The notes below the pieces were generated by a model. That model saw nothing but the letters and a program-made list of their open reading frames with translations. It made no database searches and was not told the origin of the DNA. A stretch of 64,000 nt of DNA from Rostrohypoxylon terebratum (lineage: Eukaryota; Ascomycota; Sordariomycetes; Xylariales; Hypoxylaceae), in assembly GCA_022497145.1 (NCBI GenBank), contig MU385874.1, positions 248,001 to 312,000 of the forward strand. Direction: 5' to 3'. Within the stretch, counting starts at the first letter, position 1. Every line of letters begins with the position of its first letter. A program made the position numbers and the translations under genes. Positions 1 to 10,594 of the stretch are shown here, piece by piece.

Positions 1-71
1 GTGGTAACTCGGAGAAGCTTAGCTTCAGTGATGATGGGGAAAAGAAAGAAAAGAAAAAGTCGGAGCATTGA
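1..71 (+). CDS. possible C-terminal tail of a gene cut by the left edge
   Basis: Frame 3 is open from the first base to a TGA at 69-71. It encodes about 22 residues that are Ser-, Lys- and Glu-rich and end in a KKEKKKSEH-type tail. Such a basic and acidic hydrophilic end is typical of a eukaryotic protein C-terminus, and the stop is followed by non-coding-looking DNA. Nothing in it names a family. It could also be chance open frame in purine-rich 3' DNA, so the call is tentative. Confidence 0.35.
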   Translation, partial: GNSEKLSFSDDGEKKEKKKSEH

Positions 72-833
72 CCAAGAAATGCATTGAAATATGGGAGAGC
101 CAGGACTAATGTTGAAAAGTTTATTGGAAGGATGGTAGAAAAAGTTTTTGAATAAGGTTGGAAAAGCTCTATGGCTATGTATAGTTCCACGGGGGGCTGT
201 GCACCTGTGATAGACGTGTTGCGCACCTCAACCCAAAGAACTATGTACCTATGTAGGACCTAGGTAGTCAGCTAGTGAACTTAACCTTGGAAGCCTTAAG
301 CTTACCCTACTACAATGAGTCAGCAGATACCTCCCCAGATACCTCCCCAGATACCTCCCCAGATACCTCCCCAGATACCTCCCCAGATACCTCCCCAGAT
401 ACCCTCCTGCCGCATGTTCGATATTTCGCACCTTCAATGGATGTGACTTCCTTTCTTCTTATACGCCAGGCCTTCTCGTCGTCCCTGCCATCATTTCACT
501 CACCCCTCTTCAGCCAGAACCCACATTCCCTTATTTATCACTGAAGAAAGCTTCCAAGATTGTGTTTCCTTTCACCGTTTTCTATCACCATCTCCTACCA
601 CCTATTGTTGTTGCTCCGTACCCATTATACACACTTTACTTCTCAAATCCTCAAATGCTACGACATTTCCATGCGAAAAGACAAAATCACCCCTAATCAC
701 CGACTGCATTGTTTGTTCCCCTTTTCTTAGATACATCAGGCTATTGCTTTTATTTCACAGCAATATTCTTTCTGGCAGAGTACATCAGGTGTAGAGTTAC
801 CTCCACAAAGACGACTAGGAGAAGAACGCGGCC
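72..833. other. intergenic region with a 12-bp minisatellite
   Basis: No credible gene. It holds the tandem repeat at 324-402 (listed separately) and, from about 540, a pyrimidine-rich stretch that is probably the promoter and 5' leader of the small gene starting at 834. Confidence 0.6.
324..402. repeat. 12-bp tandem repeat, six full copies plus a part
   Basis: The unit CAGATACCTCCC repeats perfectly six times (324-395) and then partly (396-402). The unit is a multiple of three, so it creates artificial open frames on both strands, and I do not regard these as genes. Perfect identity between copies suggests recent expansion. Confidence 0.95.
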
Positions 834-1187
834 ATGTCCAAGCCCGACAAGTACAAGAGCCCTGCCGAGAAGGGTGCCAAGGTCCCTAACGAGGATATGC
901 GCGGCGCTTATAGCCCTTATACAATCCCTTACAACAGCAAGGGTGCCCAGCGCAGCGACAACGGCGAGTGGATTCAGTCGCGCACTCTGCTGATGCCCTT
1001 TACTCCCTTCCACAGTCCCTCCCACACCGTCCCTCCTTTGTACGTCGACAAGAAAGCTGATGAGGCTGTCAACACTCAGGGGGGGTCCAAGAGCGGCGGT
1101 GGACAGGAGCCTGGTAAGCAACCCGAGCGCTTCCACAAGATGTACCCAGGCGTTTACACTCGACAAGGTCCCAACAAAAAGAAGTGA
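834..1187 (+). CDS. small conserved-looking hypothetical protein, 117 aa
   Basis: A single-exon frame with an ATG in good context (GGCCATGTCC). Codon use is biased to C/G-ending codons, unlike the flanking DNA, which is the main sign that it is translated. The protein is hydrophilic, rich in Lys, Pro, Gly and Ser, with no signal peptide, membrane segment or coiled coil. It has a Tyr/Pro-rich middle (residues 25-65) and ends in a basic KKK tail. I do not recognise the family. A strong promoter-like pyrimidine-rich leader lies upstream. A second ATG upstream in another frame (709) gives only a spurious frame. Confidence 0.65.
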   Translation: MSKPDKYKSPAEKGAKVPNEDMRGAYSPYTIPYNSKGAQRSDNGEWIQSRTLLMPFTPFHSPSHTVPPLYVDKKADEAVNTQGGSKSGGGQEPGKQPERFHKMYPGVYTRQGPNKKK

Positions 1188-1719
1188 ATCAGCAAACAGG
1201 TATGCGTTCCTATTTTCGAAATCGTTAGGAGTTGGGGTAGGATCACACAAGTAGGTCATTGAACCTGAACGGAAAATGGGTGAGGACATTACCAAGGTTG
1301 TACAAATAGTTTGCCTTCCTCTTTACTCTTTGCCCTTTCCTAGTTGTTCAGTCACCGACATCATTTCGGTAGGCATTCAGGGACAATGAACACGATGAAT
1401 GACTTCCTCTAATTTCTGGGCGGGTTCGCTTGAAGTGATAGATACAATGCCTCCGTGAACCACTACCAAAGGATTTCTTAGGTTGTGATTATCTTCATCG
1501 AAGCGCTATACCTAGTTGCTATGACATAACATCCAACGAAGATGTCCCACCAGATACCTAACAAGGAGCTCTTGGGGTAGGCGATTATAACAAACAAGGG
1601 GGGGATTAACTTATATATCTAGGTGAGGATCCAATATCTTTCGATGACAGTTCTGGGGCGTTTGTACAAAAATCTGAAAAAAAACCACTTACAGCAGACT
1701 CTTCTTCACTCTTGATGTC
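1188..1719. other. intergenic region between converging genes
   Basis: 3' flanks of the small gene at 834 and of the chitinase gene. No gene or structured element seen. Confidence 0.6.
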
Positions 1720-2784
1720 CTAATTACGATTCAAACCGTCGTATCCTGCCTTTACCAAACTTTGCGGACCGTCCACGTCACCGACACCAGTCCAATAAAA
1801 TAACCCACCAAGCCCCATCTGCCTCACATAGTCCGCCTTGATCCCGACTGTCCTCGGCACATCGAAGCTTACGAACCCCTTTCCGCCCGGCGTGCCGTCG
1901 ACATAACTCGCAGCAGCGACATTCTCATCCACGATTGCGTCTCGAATCCACTCCGGTGGCAGCTCGTTATAATCCATCTCCGCCGCCCCGCTGAACGGCT
2001 GTCCGACACCTCTAGCACCGGTGAACGAGCGCGCGTACGCCGGGACCCCGAGAACAATCTTCCGCGCGGGGAAGCCGTGCGCGAGAAGAAAACTGACACC
2101 TCGGTGACAGCTTTGCCGTAGCCCTGGGTGGATCGCGCGCTCCTCGCCGGGTTGCCGGAGAAGCTGCGCGTGGTGCCCGCACACGTTGGTCCAGGGGCCG
2201 TTGAAGTCGTAGCCCATCAGGTTCAGCGTATCCAGCAGGCTGCCCGCGACGCCGATGTCAATGTTCTTGAGGCAGTACTCGCCGACGGGTAAGGCAGTGG
2301 TGAGGAGGTACCGCGGCGAGGGGAGCACGGAGCGTAAGGCCTGGAGCAGCTGGATGTAGTTCACGCCATCGGCGGGTGTGGTTGGGTGCTCCCAGTCAAT
2401 GTCTACGCCGTCGAGAGCGAATTGATCCACGAATTGCTTGCACGCGTTCGCAAACGTGCTGCGCTTTGCCGGGTCCGCGGCTATTCCCGGGAACTCGGTG
2501 CTCCCGGAACCACCGCCGATAGACACCAGGGTCTTGAGGGTGGGCTTCTGCTGCTTGAGCTTGGCTAGGGCGCGTAGACAGCCTGTTTCCCCGTCCACGG
2601 GCTTAGTCAGGTCCGCGTACTCGTCTAGGTACTTGAGGGTGCCGTCCGCGTTGAGCCTAACGAACGCGTAGAAGACTTGGTCAATGCACGGGAGTTGCAG
2701 GGATGAGGGGGGAAAGCCTTTGTATACACGCCAACTGGGGTAGTAGACAGTGTTTAGGAAGGTCGAGGATGGGTTGGAGGACAT
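1720..2784 (-). CDS. GH18 chitinase (class V type), intracellular form
   Basis: Glycoside hydrolase family 18, predicted to cleave chitin or related beta-1,4-GlcNAc polymers. The 354-residue single-exon protein covers the whole TIM-barrel: an N-terminal YYPSW strand, the SIGGGSGS strand (residues 88-95), the catalytic DGVDIDWE motif (125-132, with Glu132 as proton donor), a MGYDF strand near 210 and a FYWTG strand near the C-terminus. There is no signal peptide and no chitin-binding module, so it may act inside the cell or leave by a non-classical route. It lies 1 kb from the nucleotide-sugar dehydrogenase gene on the same strand, and so at the edge of a group of genes for an amino-sugar polymer. 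The gene is GC-rich. All catalytic residues are present; the exact substrate is inferred. Confidence 0.9.
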   Translation of the reverse strand: MSSNPSSTFLNTVYYPSWRVYKGFPPSSLQLPCIDQVFYAFVRLNADGTLKYLDEYADLTKPVDGETGCLRALAKLKQQKPTLKTLVSIGGGSGSTEFPGIAADPAKRSTFANACKQFVDQFALDGVDIDWEHPTTPADGVNYIQLLQALRSVLPSPRYLLTTALPVGEYCLKNIDIGVAGSLLDTLNLMGYDFNGPWTNVCGHHAQLLRQPGEERAIHPGLRQSCHRGVSFLLAHGFPARKIVLGVPAYARSFTGARGVGQPFSGAAEMDYNELPPEWIRDAIVDENVAAASYVDGTPGGKGFVSFDVPRTVGIKADYVRQMGLGGLFYWTGVGDVDGPQSLVKAGYDGLNRN

Positions 2785-3787
2785 GATTAGGATAATATGA
2801 TTAGGATATGATACGATCTACTAGGAGATCATCAGGTTTCGATATAGTAGGACTAGCTGAATGAATGAGTTATGTCAATGTACCTAGTATAATAAAGCGG
2901 CTACATATGGATATCAGAGGGCTGGTTGTTGGTGACACTTGACTGCACAATGCGACTCGGCACGGTACTTGGTACCCAGGACCCAGGTACCTGTACCTAC
3001 CTACATCGTACAGAATCAGAGAACATTGGCGTCATTACCTCGGCATGGCTTGGGATGGTAACACACGCGCTTGGGCTCTTCTTTCCCCAGCCCGCAGTCC
3101 GGAGTCATGACCAGATGCCTCGAAGCCGCGGTTTCTGTTAGCTCTATGTCATGACTAGGTCGTCCTGTTATTCTTGGACCCTTTGAGAAATCTAAGTTTT
3201 GACCCCTTTTTTAGCTCGAGAATAGGGTTTAGGAGGTAATCCTTCGTGCCTGCTTCTGACGAAATTGGGCAGCAAATGCTGTTTATATTGTGAATGTAAA
3301 TGATATTAGATTTACTGGTGCTAAGTGGCGTCGTGATATCCATCGGCGAGAGAGTGGGCATTCGGTTCCAAAAATCACAGGGCTTAAGGATTAGTATATT
3401 TTTTTCAAAAAAAAAAATAAAAGATCTAATTCATAAAAAAAGAAGTTGTAAAATAAGAGATCCCCCATTAAAGAAGGGGCGCGCCTATTTAACTGATTAT
3501 AGTAATATGTAAAAAGCCCATATTGTGTTTCCCGCTTAGATGTATATATATGTTATTAACAAGATGTGATCATATATCGGAATTCCCGTAAACCTGTACC
3601 TGTATTAGTAATACGTAAACCTGTGAAACTGCAAATCTCATGATCTAAACACCAACAAAACCAATTTCTTCTCAATTGGCAACTTTTGCGCTTCGAACCT
3701 CGTCGTCACCTCATTACATGAATGGGGACTCCCAAGATGACCAACTAAGCATACTCAAGGAGTCCGAAAAAAAGATGATAGCATCCA
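2785..3787. other. intergenic region with an AT-rich patch
   Basis: Promoter side of the chitinase gene and 3' side of the dehydrogenase gene. From about 3380 to 3560 the DNA is markedly A/T-rich with runs of A and T, unlike its surroundings. It could be a decayed insertion. No coding capacity, terminal repeats or RNA gene recognised. Confidence 0.5.
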
Positions 3788-5300
3788 TTACGGGCACCAC
3801 ATCTCCACCTTGACATCGTCCAATTCTTTGAGAATCTCAAAGTCCATCCCGGTCTGTTTGAAAGAAACGATGACCATGTCAAATCTCTCGAGACTTGTCT
3901 TGTTCCAATCGCACATGTCCAAACGAGGGACATTGGGAACGGCACATTGCTCCACTAGCGCATCGGCAAACATAACGTCTACCTTTCGTGAGTTCGCAAG
4001 GCTCTGGATCAGTTTCAGACCCGGGGAGTTGCTTAGGTGAGACTGGCCAGCCTTGAATCCAACACCGGCCACAAGCACTCGTGGTTGGAAACCCCCGAAT
4101 TTACTAATACGTGATAATGGCTCAATTATCATGTTGTTAGTAAATAGCCCGTCCGATTCGATATCCTGCGATTTGCCCTCGAAAAGAGCATCGAGAGCGC
4201 GTTGGCCAATCCTCTCTGGTCGTTGCCACATGGTCTCGGTAGCCATCTTCAAGAAGGGGAATTGGCTGTTAGACAAGAGGTAGTAGGGGTTGACCGGGAT
4301 ACAGTGACCTCCAACACCAAGACTGGGTGTGTAAGGCGTGTATCCGAAAGGCTTGGTAGACGCCGCCTTGCACACCTCGTAAGGATCGATGCCGTGGTCG
4401 ATACAAGCATCGGCCATCTCATTGGCGTATGCGATAGCTACCATTCGCTGGCAGTTCTCGTATAGCTTAGTCATCTCAGCTGTCTCCGGGCTGGAAACGG
4501 GAACAACGGTGTCAAAGACGCGCGAATAGAGGCGCATGATGGCGTTGAGAGATCCAGGCACAACGTCATCTAACCCGGAGAGGACTTTAGGGATCGTCTT
4601 CATGGGTGGGTCTGTACGTCCGGGGTCGACTCTCTTTAAAACAGTTAGTCAAATTGTGGGGTTTACTTTTCAAGTGTATGTGCGGACTTACCTCTGGTGA
4701 CATGCCAGCGAAGAAGCCTTTTTCCTGAGCCAGCGGACCAAGAAGTTGTCTCGTCATTCCAATAGCGACCGAGCTTTCGATTACAACAGTTGAGCCAGGC
4801 CGAGCATAGGTGCCAATGTTCATTAAGGCACTCTTGACATAAGATGTGTCGATCGTCTTGTCAGCCTTGAGAAGCGTTGGCACCGAGATGAGGAAGTGGG
4901 TGGCCTTGACGAGGTCTCGAGGGTTAAGGGTGAATGTGGCTCGACTTCCTTCGCCGCCATGTTCTTCCTGGACCCTCTGAAGTTGCGCCTTGGAGACATC
5001 GAAACCGAGGACATCGTATTGAGTCGAAAAGCTACCGATAAGCTGTGTACCGACGTATCCGCATCCGATCACCGCTACCAGAGGCTCCTCGTCTTCTCTG
5101 ATGCGGTCAGAGCTGGCAGCCTTCAAATCTGGAAACCCATCTGTCTCAGACTGGAAAGTGCTGCACTGGGGAGTACTGGGCGGCGAGGTGTCCTGGCTTG
5201 GCTTGTCGACCTGCTTCAACGCTTCGATGGCTAGGGAAAAGTCTTGGATCGACAAATGTCTAACATCCTCCACAACATCACCTACGTTGATTCGTTTCAT
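3788..5300 (-). CDS. nucleotide-sugar 6-dehydrogenase (UDP-GlcNAc/ManNAc/Glc dehydrogenase family)
   Basis: Two exons, 5300-4692 and 4633-3788, with a 58-bp intron, give 484 aa. The enzyme family oxidises the C6 hydroxyl of a UDP-sugar to a uronate with two NAD+. The Rossmann motif GCGYVG is at 79-84, SPERVDPG spans the splice junction near 201-208, and the catalytic cysteine is Cys314 in GGHCIPVNPYY. The SPERVDPG and GGHCIPV signatures resemble bacterial WecC/WbpA enzymes for N-acetylhexosamines more than the usual eukaryotic UDP-glucose dehydrogenase. About 73 hydrophilic residues precede the Rossmann fold, which is unusual. It is transcribed away from the GT2 gene, with a shared 1.76-kb upstream region, suggesting it supplies that synthase with an oxidised sugar donor. 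Substrate is inferred. Confidence 0.88.
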
Positions 5301-7061
5301 CTTGAGTCTTGAACAAAAAAAATGAAAATAAAGTGGCGACTGACTAGTGCCTTCAAGAGAAAGAATGAGGTTCTAATGGAACAAGAAGAAGAGTTCAAAT
5401 TTCAATTTGATGATGGACGGAATGAAACCGACTTCGTAGGGATGAGGCAGGGAATATAAACCATTCAGACCTTGGGGGAAATGCATCATAACTAACTCGA
5501 GTCTAGGGCGAGAATACATTTCTGTTTATCCAGCCCAATGTCTATTGCTACCATATACGGCCCATGGCCGATCCCGAACATTGAAGATTGACTTACTAAT
5601 TCGAAAACGACACAATACCACGAGCTACTTACCACTTTCTGTATACTGCTGTCGAGTCCGGCCGAAACTATCGTATCGCCCCTTTCTCACACGTGATATC
5701 GTCCCAGGTCGAGGTCTAAGATATATTCACTAACCCCAGTCCCTAACTAGGAGTGGAGATTTAGTACGAGTCATGGTGTCGGGGTCGATTTTTTAGTCTT
5801 TTGTCTCGATATCGTTAAGACTGTTCTACGCCCATACAAACCGCGCTACCCAGCTAGGTAGTGAGCTTGAAGAAAAATCCAGGCCGTTATATTGTTCTAG
5901 ACTTCCTGTGTCTTCACATATGGCCTGGTGGCCACGTACGATCAAGTGGAAGATTTCAGCTCATTGGTCCTTGACAAAATCGAAATCATTTCCTGATTAG
6001 TGATTTTGACCGAACATCTCACTGTTATCCATTCCTGATCGTGGGGAAAGCAACATAGACCTTCCAGATCCTGCTGTGACAGCTATTTGAGTTTCGACGT
6101 TAGACCGACTATCCACTTAGTAGATCCCAACAGGTCGGTATCGCGGGGCTAGATTCGAATTTTCTGACTCGGCCGGTATCTATCTTGCGACTGAATCTAG
6201 GTGTAGTATGGGGTCGATTTTCCAACCCTCATCATTCGAGATGATTCGATTTGTCAGTTACTTGGGATGACACTAACATTGTTCATCCTCGAAGCAGTTT
6301 CGATGTCTCGTTTGAGAAATGTTATTTCGAGTATAGCTTCTTTGGCTACTATGGACTTTGATGTCAGTTCAATGCAAATACATATGCAGGGCTACTTGAA
6401 CCCGCTACTTCTGGTTTTTTTTCTCAGCCCTCTTACACTCTTAGATGATCCGATGGATAGCGCTATTTCTCTATGCAATGATCATCTGCCACCGGACAAA
6501 ATGTCCGGCCAAGATGTCCGACCTAAGGACAACTGTGTAGTTATAATAGTATACCTTGCAAATAGCTGCGACGTGAGCTCTTCAGGGTCCAGTTTACCAA
6601 TCGGCTGGGTTGGGGCGCCTTTGGCCTATGGGCTAAGATCTTTACACTACTTCTTCGGGGCTTACGGCCTAGTACTTCGGGTCTCCCGTGCTGGCTCTTA
6701 CCACTATCCCTCTAGAGGCGCCAACGATGACGGTACATATGGTTCATTCCCCTCTCAACATGACTTGCATTCCTTTATTTCATCTCATCTCTTCTCAGGA
6801 GAATGCCTTCTAGTCATTCATTAAAACTTAGCTATTAAATCGCTTGAAGTCTTTCGTTCTCAAGCGCCTCTAGTCTTCCCTACGGCCTCCAACCTATACT
6901 CTCACTACCGCATCGTGATATCTTCGACCGCGCTCGGTGTTTGTGGTCGCGTGGTCCTTTCTCTCTTTTCTTAGTGTTATTCCGTCTTTTTCTTGTTTCA
7001 TATTAGTTCTTCGTCGGTATACAACGGTCGTCAGGTCACCAAAAAAAACAACATTCCGACC
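5301..7061. other. divergent intergenic region between dehydrogenase and GT2 genes
   Basis: A 1.76-kb region that must hold both promoters. A frame of 185 codons at 6267-6824 has no family resemblance or coding bias and is treated as chance. The last 250 bases before the GT2 ATG are pyrimidine-rich, as in fungal promoters. No binding sites are assigned. Confidence 0.55.
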
Positions 7062-9545
7062 ATGTCTGGTCAACCGATAAGCAGAGTGTGTTGACTACTC
7101 CCTGTATTAATTCATTTACCCTAACCATGGCAAATAGGAGGAGAGCAATCCATTCTCCGATAGGCACGAGCAACATGAGCGCTCTTCTATAGAAGACCCA
7201 TTTGCAGACTCCTCGGGGGGGCTATCTCGTTTCTTTGAGAAAGGCGTGGACGCGGTAGACCACCTTCCTAGCGCAGTAGCGCCGCCTGTGTCTCAACTCT
7301 GGTCAACGTCGCCCGCGACGCCTTCAACAGCCCTTCCCGAGGTTGAGGAGTCCGAATGTGATGAGGCCGAGCGCGAGGCAGATATTCATAATCTACCCCC
7401 GCTTACTGTCAACATCACTAGTTTAGCCCTAGCCGCCGAGGCTATAGAACCCGTGCTTGTAGAGAAGGGGAAAAGAAAGGTTAAGATACACAAGTACCTT
7501 GCCATAACTCTCATCTTTTCCTTAAAGTGAGTCACATTGTTCATACATCTTATGTATTATGCGAAGCTAACAATCCATAGCTTCATCTTGATCTTTGCGA
7601 CGTGGTACTGGCCTAGATTCTACTACATTTACTTGCCATTCATATCGTTGCCGCTTGTTCTAAATTGCATCATGATCTTCAATGTCTGCACCTGGTCACT
7701 GAAGAACACGATTGTCAAGCCGAAAAAGATCATCCCGGAGAGACCGGAAGACTTGGTTCTTCTTATGCCTTGTTACAACGAAACTTTTGAAGAATGTTCT
7801 AGGTCGCTAGATTCGCTCGTCAATCAAGTCAATATCAGCCAGCACAAACAAGCAATCATGGTTATCTGTGACGGCAAAGTTCGTGGGCCTGGCATGGAGA
7901 AGTCTACCGCCGACTACCTTTTGCAGGATATATTCACTGATCAAACTGAACGGAGAATGCTTCGCGCCGCATACGTCGCATGGGATGGTCAGTCCATGGA
8001 TGTTGAAATTGCAAAAGGAATGTACAAGGGCATACCATTTTACTGCACCGTCAAGCAGCAGAACCAGGGCAAACGGGACAGCTTGATCGTCGTTCGGTCG
8101 TTCGTCCACAACTTCAACCTACGCCACAAACGTCCCAAGGTTATCTTCCACCCCGAGTTCTTCAAGTCCATGACGACCTTCCTAACCAAGGATGCCAAGA
8201 TCAGGCACTGCGAATTGCTAATTGGTATGGATGCCGATACAATATTTGCGGAAGATTGCATTAGCCATCTCATTGACGAGTCTCATTACTCTGGTACTGT
8301 TGGTGTCTGCGGTTATGTTGCAGTCGATTTCTCATCCAGCAAGTGGAATATCTGGTCCATCTACCAAAACGCCGAATATACTATCGCTCAAGGATTGCGA
8401 CGCCTTCACCAGAGTCTCTGCACCAAGAAGGTGTCTTGTCTCCCTGGATGTTGTCAAGCCCTTCGTGTTTGCGAGGAGACTTGTGGCGACTTCATTCTTG
8501 TCCAAGAATTCGGGTACCACCCCAAGCCAACGGACGGTATCATTAAGCGTATCCGCGCTACAGCCTCCGAGGACCGCAATCATGTGTGCTTGATGCTTAT
8601 GACATTTCCCCATGCCAAAACGCGGCAAGCTCTCAGGGCATATGCTTTTACTGATGTACCACACACACTCTCCGTCTTCCTCAGTCAAAGACGTCGCTGG
8701 ACGCTCGGCGCAACGGGAAATGACTTGATGTTGCTCGTCGAGTCCAGATGGAACTTCAATCTTTGGGAACGAATTGTCGCACTTTCTAATTGTCTGACCT
8801 GGGTTCTTAACTTCTTCGTTATCGCCAGTTTGGGTTGCATGATCTACGCATTCATGCGTGAGTATTCCCCTTTCGAGGCCACTGTGCTTGTTATGAAAAT
8901 TCATTCAACGTGGGCCGTGTACTAACTAACGGATTTGATTTTACAGACCAGCCTGCGTGGATTATCTTGATTTTTGCCTCCATCATGATCATCCCTTTAA
9001 CCTTCTACTTCGGTATGGTGTTCTGGCTATGCCGTAATCGGCTTGAACGTTGCCAGTTCCTCCTAGGATTAGTTATTTTCACCATTCTTGGCCCTTTCAT
9101 CAACATCTGTGTCACCATCTACGCGTGTATCTACATGGACAACTTCGGTTGGGGAAAGACGCGCAAGGTCATTGCCGAGACGGGTGAAGCTGAAGAACCT
9201 GATCGGCAGGCACAGCATGACCGATTTGAGGCTGCGCTTAACAACGATGAGAAGATCATCGGTACCCTGGTTCCGGACGAGGAGAACCAGCTGGATCCCG
9301 CAGTCTACCGGACGCCGTTCACGGTACCCACTCCAGACCCAAGTAGACTTCACAGCAGGAATCCTAGCTACCAAACACAACCTCCTACTCCTCCCGAGAC
9401 GGCCGAACACAAACCAAAACCTACTCATCTTCAAGTTCCGGGCACATTCATCACAGACAGCAGGACTGCCGAGGACTACTTGACCCGTCCCGCGCCTACT
9501 CGTCTGCCCCCTCATGGTCTTCGGGACATTGAAAAAGCTACGTAA
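7062..9545 (+). CDS. chitin-synthase/hyaluronan-synthase-like family 2 glycosyltransferase
   Basis: Four exons (7062-7085, 7138-7526, 7581-8857, 8947-9545) encode 762 aa. The introns have GTGTGT/GTGAGT donors and CTAAC branch sites, and all phases agree. This is a processive membrane GT2 that would polymerise a UDP-sugar and extrude the chain. Visible motifs are the nucleotide-binding DGK (Asp235), DAD (Asp355/Asp357), EDR (468-470, the catalytic-base region) and QRRRW (507-511). Hydrophobic segments precede the catalytic domain (about 130-175) and follow QRRRW. The N-terminal 120 residues are polar and acidic, and the last about 120 are Pro/Thr-rich and probably cytosolic. It lacks the myosin head and cytochrome-b5 parts of class V/VII chitin synthases and is short, resembling the small GT2/hyaluronan-synthase-like group. 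The linked sugar dehydrogenase argues for a mixed or uronate polymer. Confidence 0.9.
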
Positions 9546-10594
9546 CGAAGCCAAATCAAAACGTTGTTCATAAGCCCTGATATTTTACGAAAAAAAGGAG
9601 TTGGAAAAGTTTGTCGACGATTTACCTTATCTTTCACTTCCCATTGATTTTTTAGCTACCTATGTACACCTTGGGCGGCGCTGCGCGTATCGGATGCTGG
9701 AAGAGCGTAACAAATAATGCACGAGAATGAAGAGATTATGAATGGTAAAGATAAAAAAAAGTTGCATTCTTTACCTATTAGATATTATTTAACATTCTAT
9801 TTTGCCCTGAGTTGGTTGGCCACCAGCGGGACGGCTAGGTTAGTTGAAACGAATATACTCCAGCGCACCAATCGTTGCTATATAATCTTAACTTACTTAT
9901 TACATGCATACCATATACCTGACACTAGATGGGTGTAGGTGTAGGTGAACGCCCTATTATAAGGTTGTGGCCGATGGAAAGACTATAGTTAATATAATTA
10001 TAGGTAAATTTTAAATACTATCACTGTACAATCGGCGACTATATTTTTGTGTGTGTATGTAATATATTTTGGTCTCTTTTCATCCGTACATGACTAGACG
10101 AATAACCTTTACATCAGACTTCCCTAAGAAACCTTACGCATCCATGGGTGATAGATTTTCCCATTATCGCCGTCATAGTCGTGTGGCTTCATTTTTAAGC
10201 TTACCTAGCACAAGCCACGAGGAAACCATACCTAAAGGCTAAGATTAAGATATTCACGCACGAGCATTACTCTACTATATTTGACGCAACCATGGAAAAC
10301 TTAGGAGGTCATCAGAAAAGGGTTAGAGTATATTCATAGCAATCTGACAACTCTAAAAGATGTTTAACACGCGTCAGATGATTGATGCTACGATGGCAGG
10401 GCGACAAATTATCAGCCCAAACCTTACTATCGATCCATATATAAGAGAGGCTTTTTCTTTCGGAGACTACTCTCTCGAAAGCCGTAAATACCTAGGTATC
10501 CTTACCACACCATTCCCTATCACTCTCTTTATTTCACTTACCAGACTAAGCAAACAAGACATCAAAGAGCAAACAACAACTACAGCAATTCAAG
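9546..10594. other. intergenic region between GT2 and deacetylase genes
   Basis: Same-strand spacer with no gene. A 156-codon frame from 10360 runs into the deacetylase gene in another frame and is dismissed. A TATA-like element is listed at 10437. Confidence 0.55.
10437..10444 (+). promoter_or_regulatory. TATA-like element upstream of the deacetylase gene
   Basis: TATATAAG lies about 150 bp upstream of the predicted ATG at 10595 and is followed by a pyrimidine-rich, ATG-poor leader. Position and sequence suit a TATA box with a short 5' leader. No transcript data support it. Confidence 0.35.

Noticed and set aside
249..544. Frames on both strands with TSPD or RYLG repeats
   Set aside because: Translations of the 12-bp minisatellite.
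750..1295. 181-codon minus-strand frame
   Set aside because: Antisense shadow of the codon-biased gene at 834-1187.
6267..6824. 185-codon open frame upstream of the GT2 gene
   Set aside because: No domain, signal peptide or coding bias; it lies in the divergent promoter region.
8332..8904. 190-codon minus-strand frame
   Set aside because: Antisense to the GT2 catalytic core.
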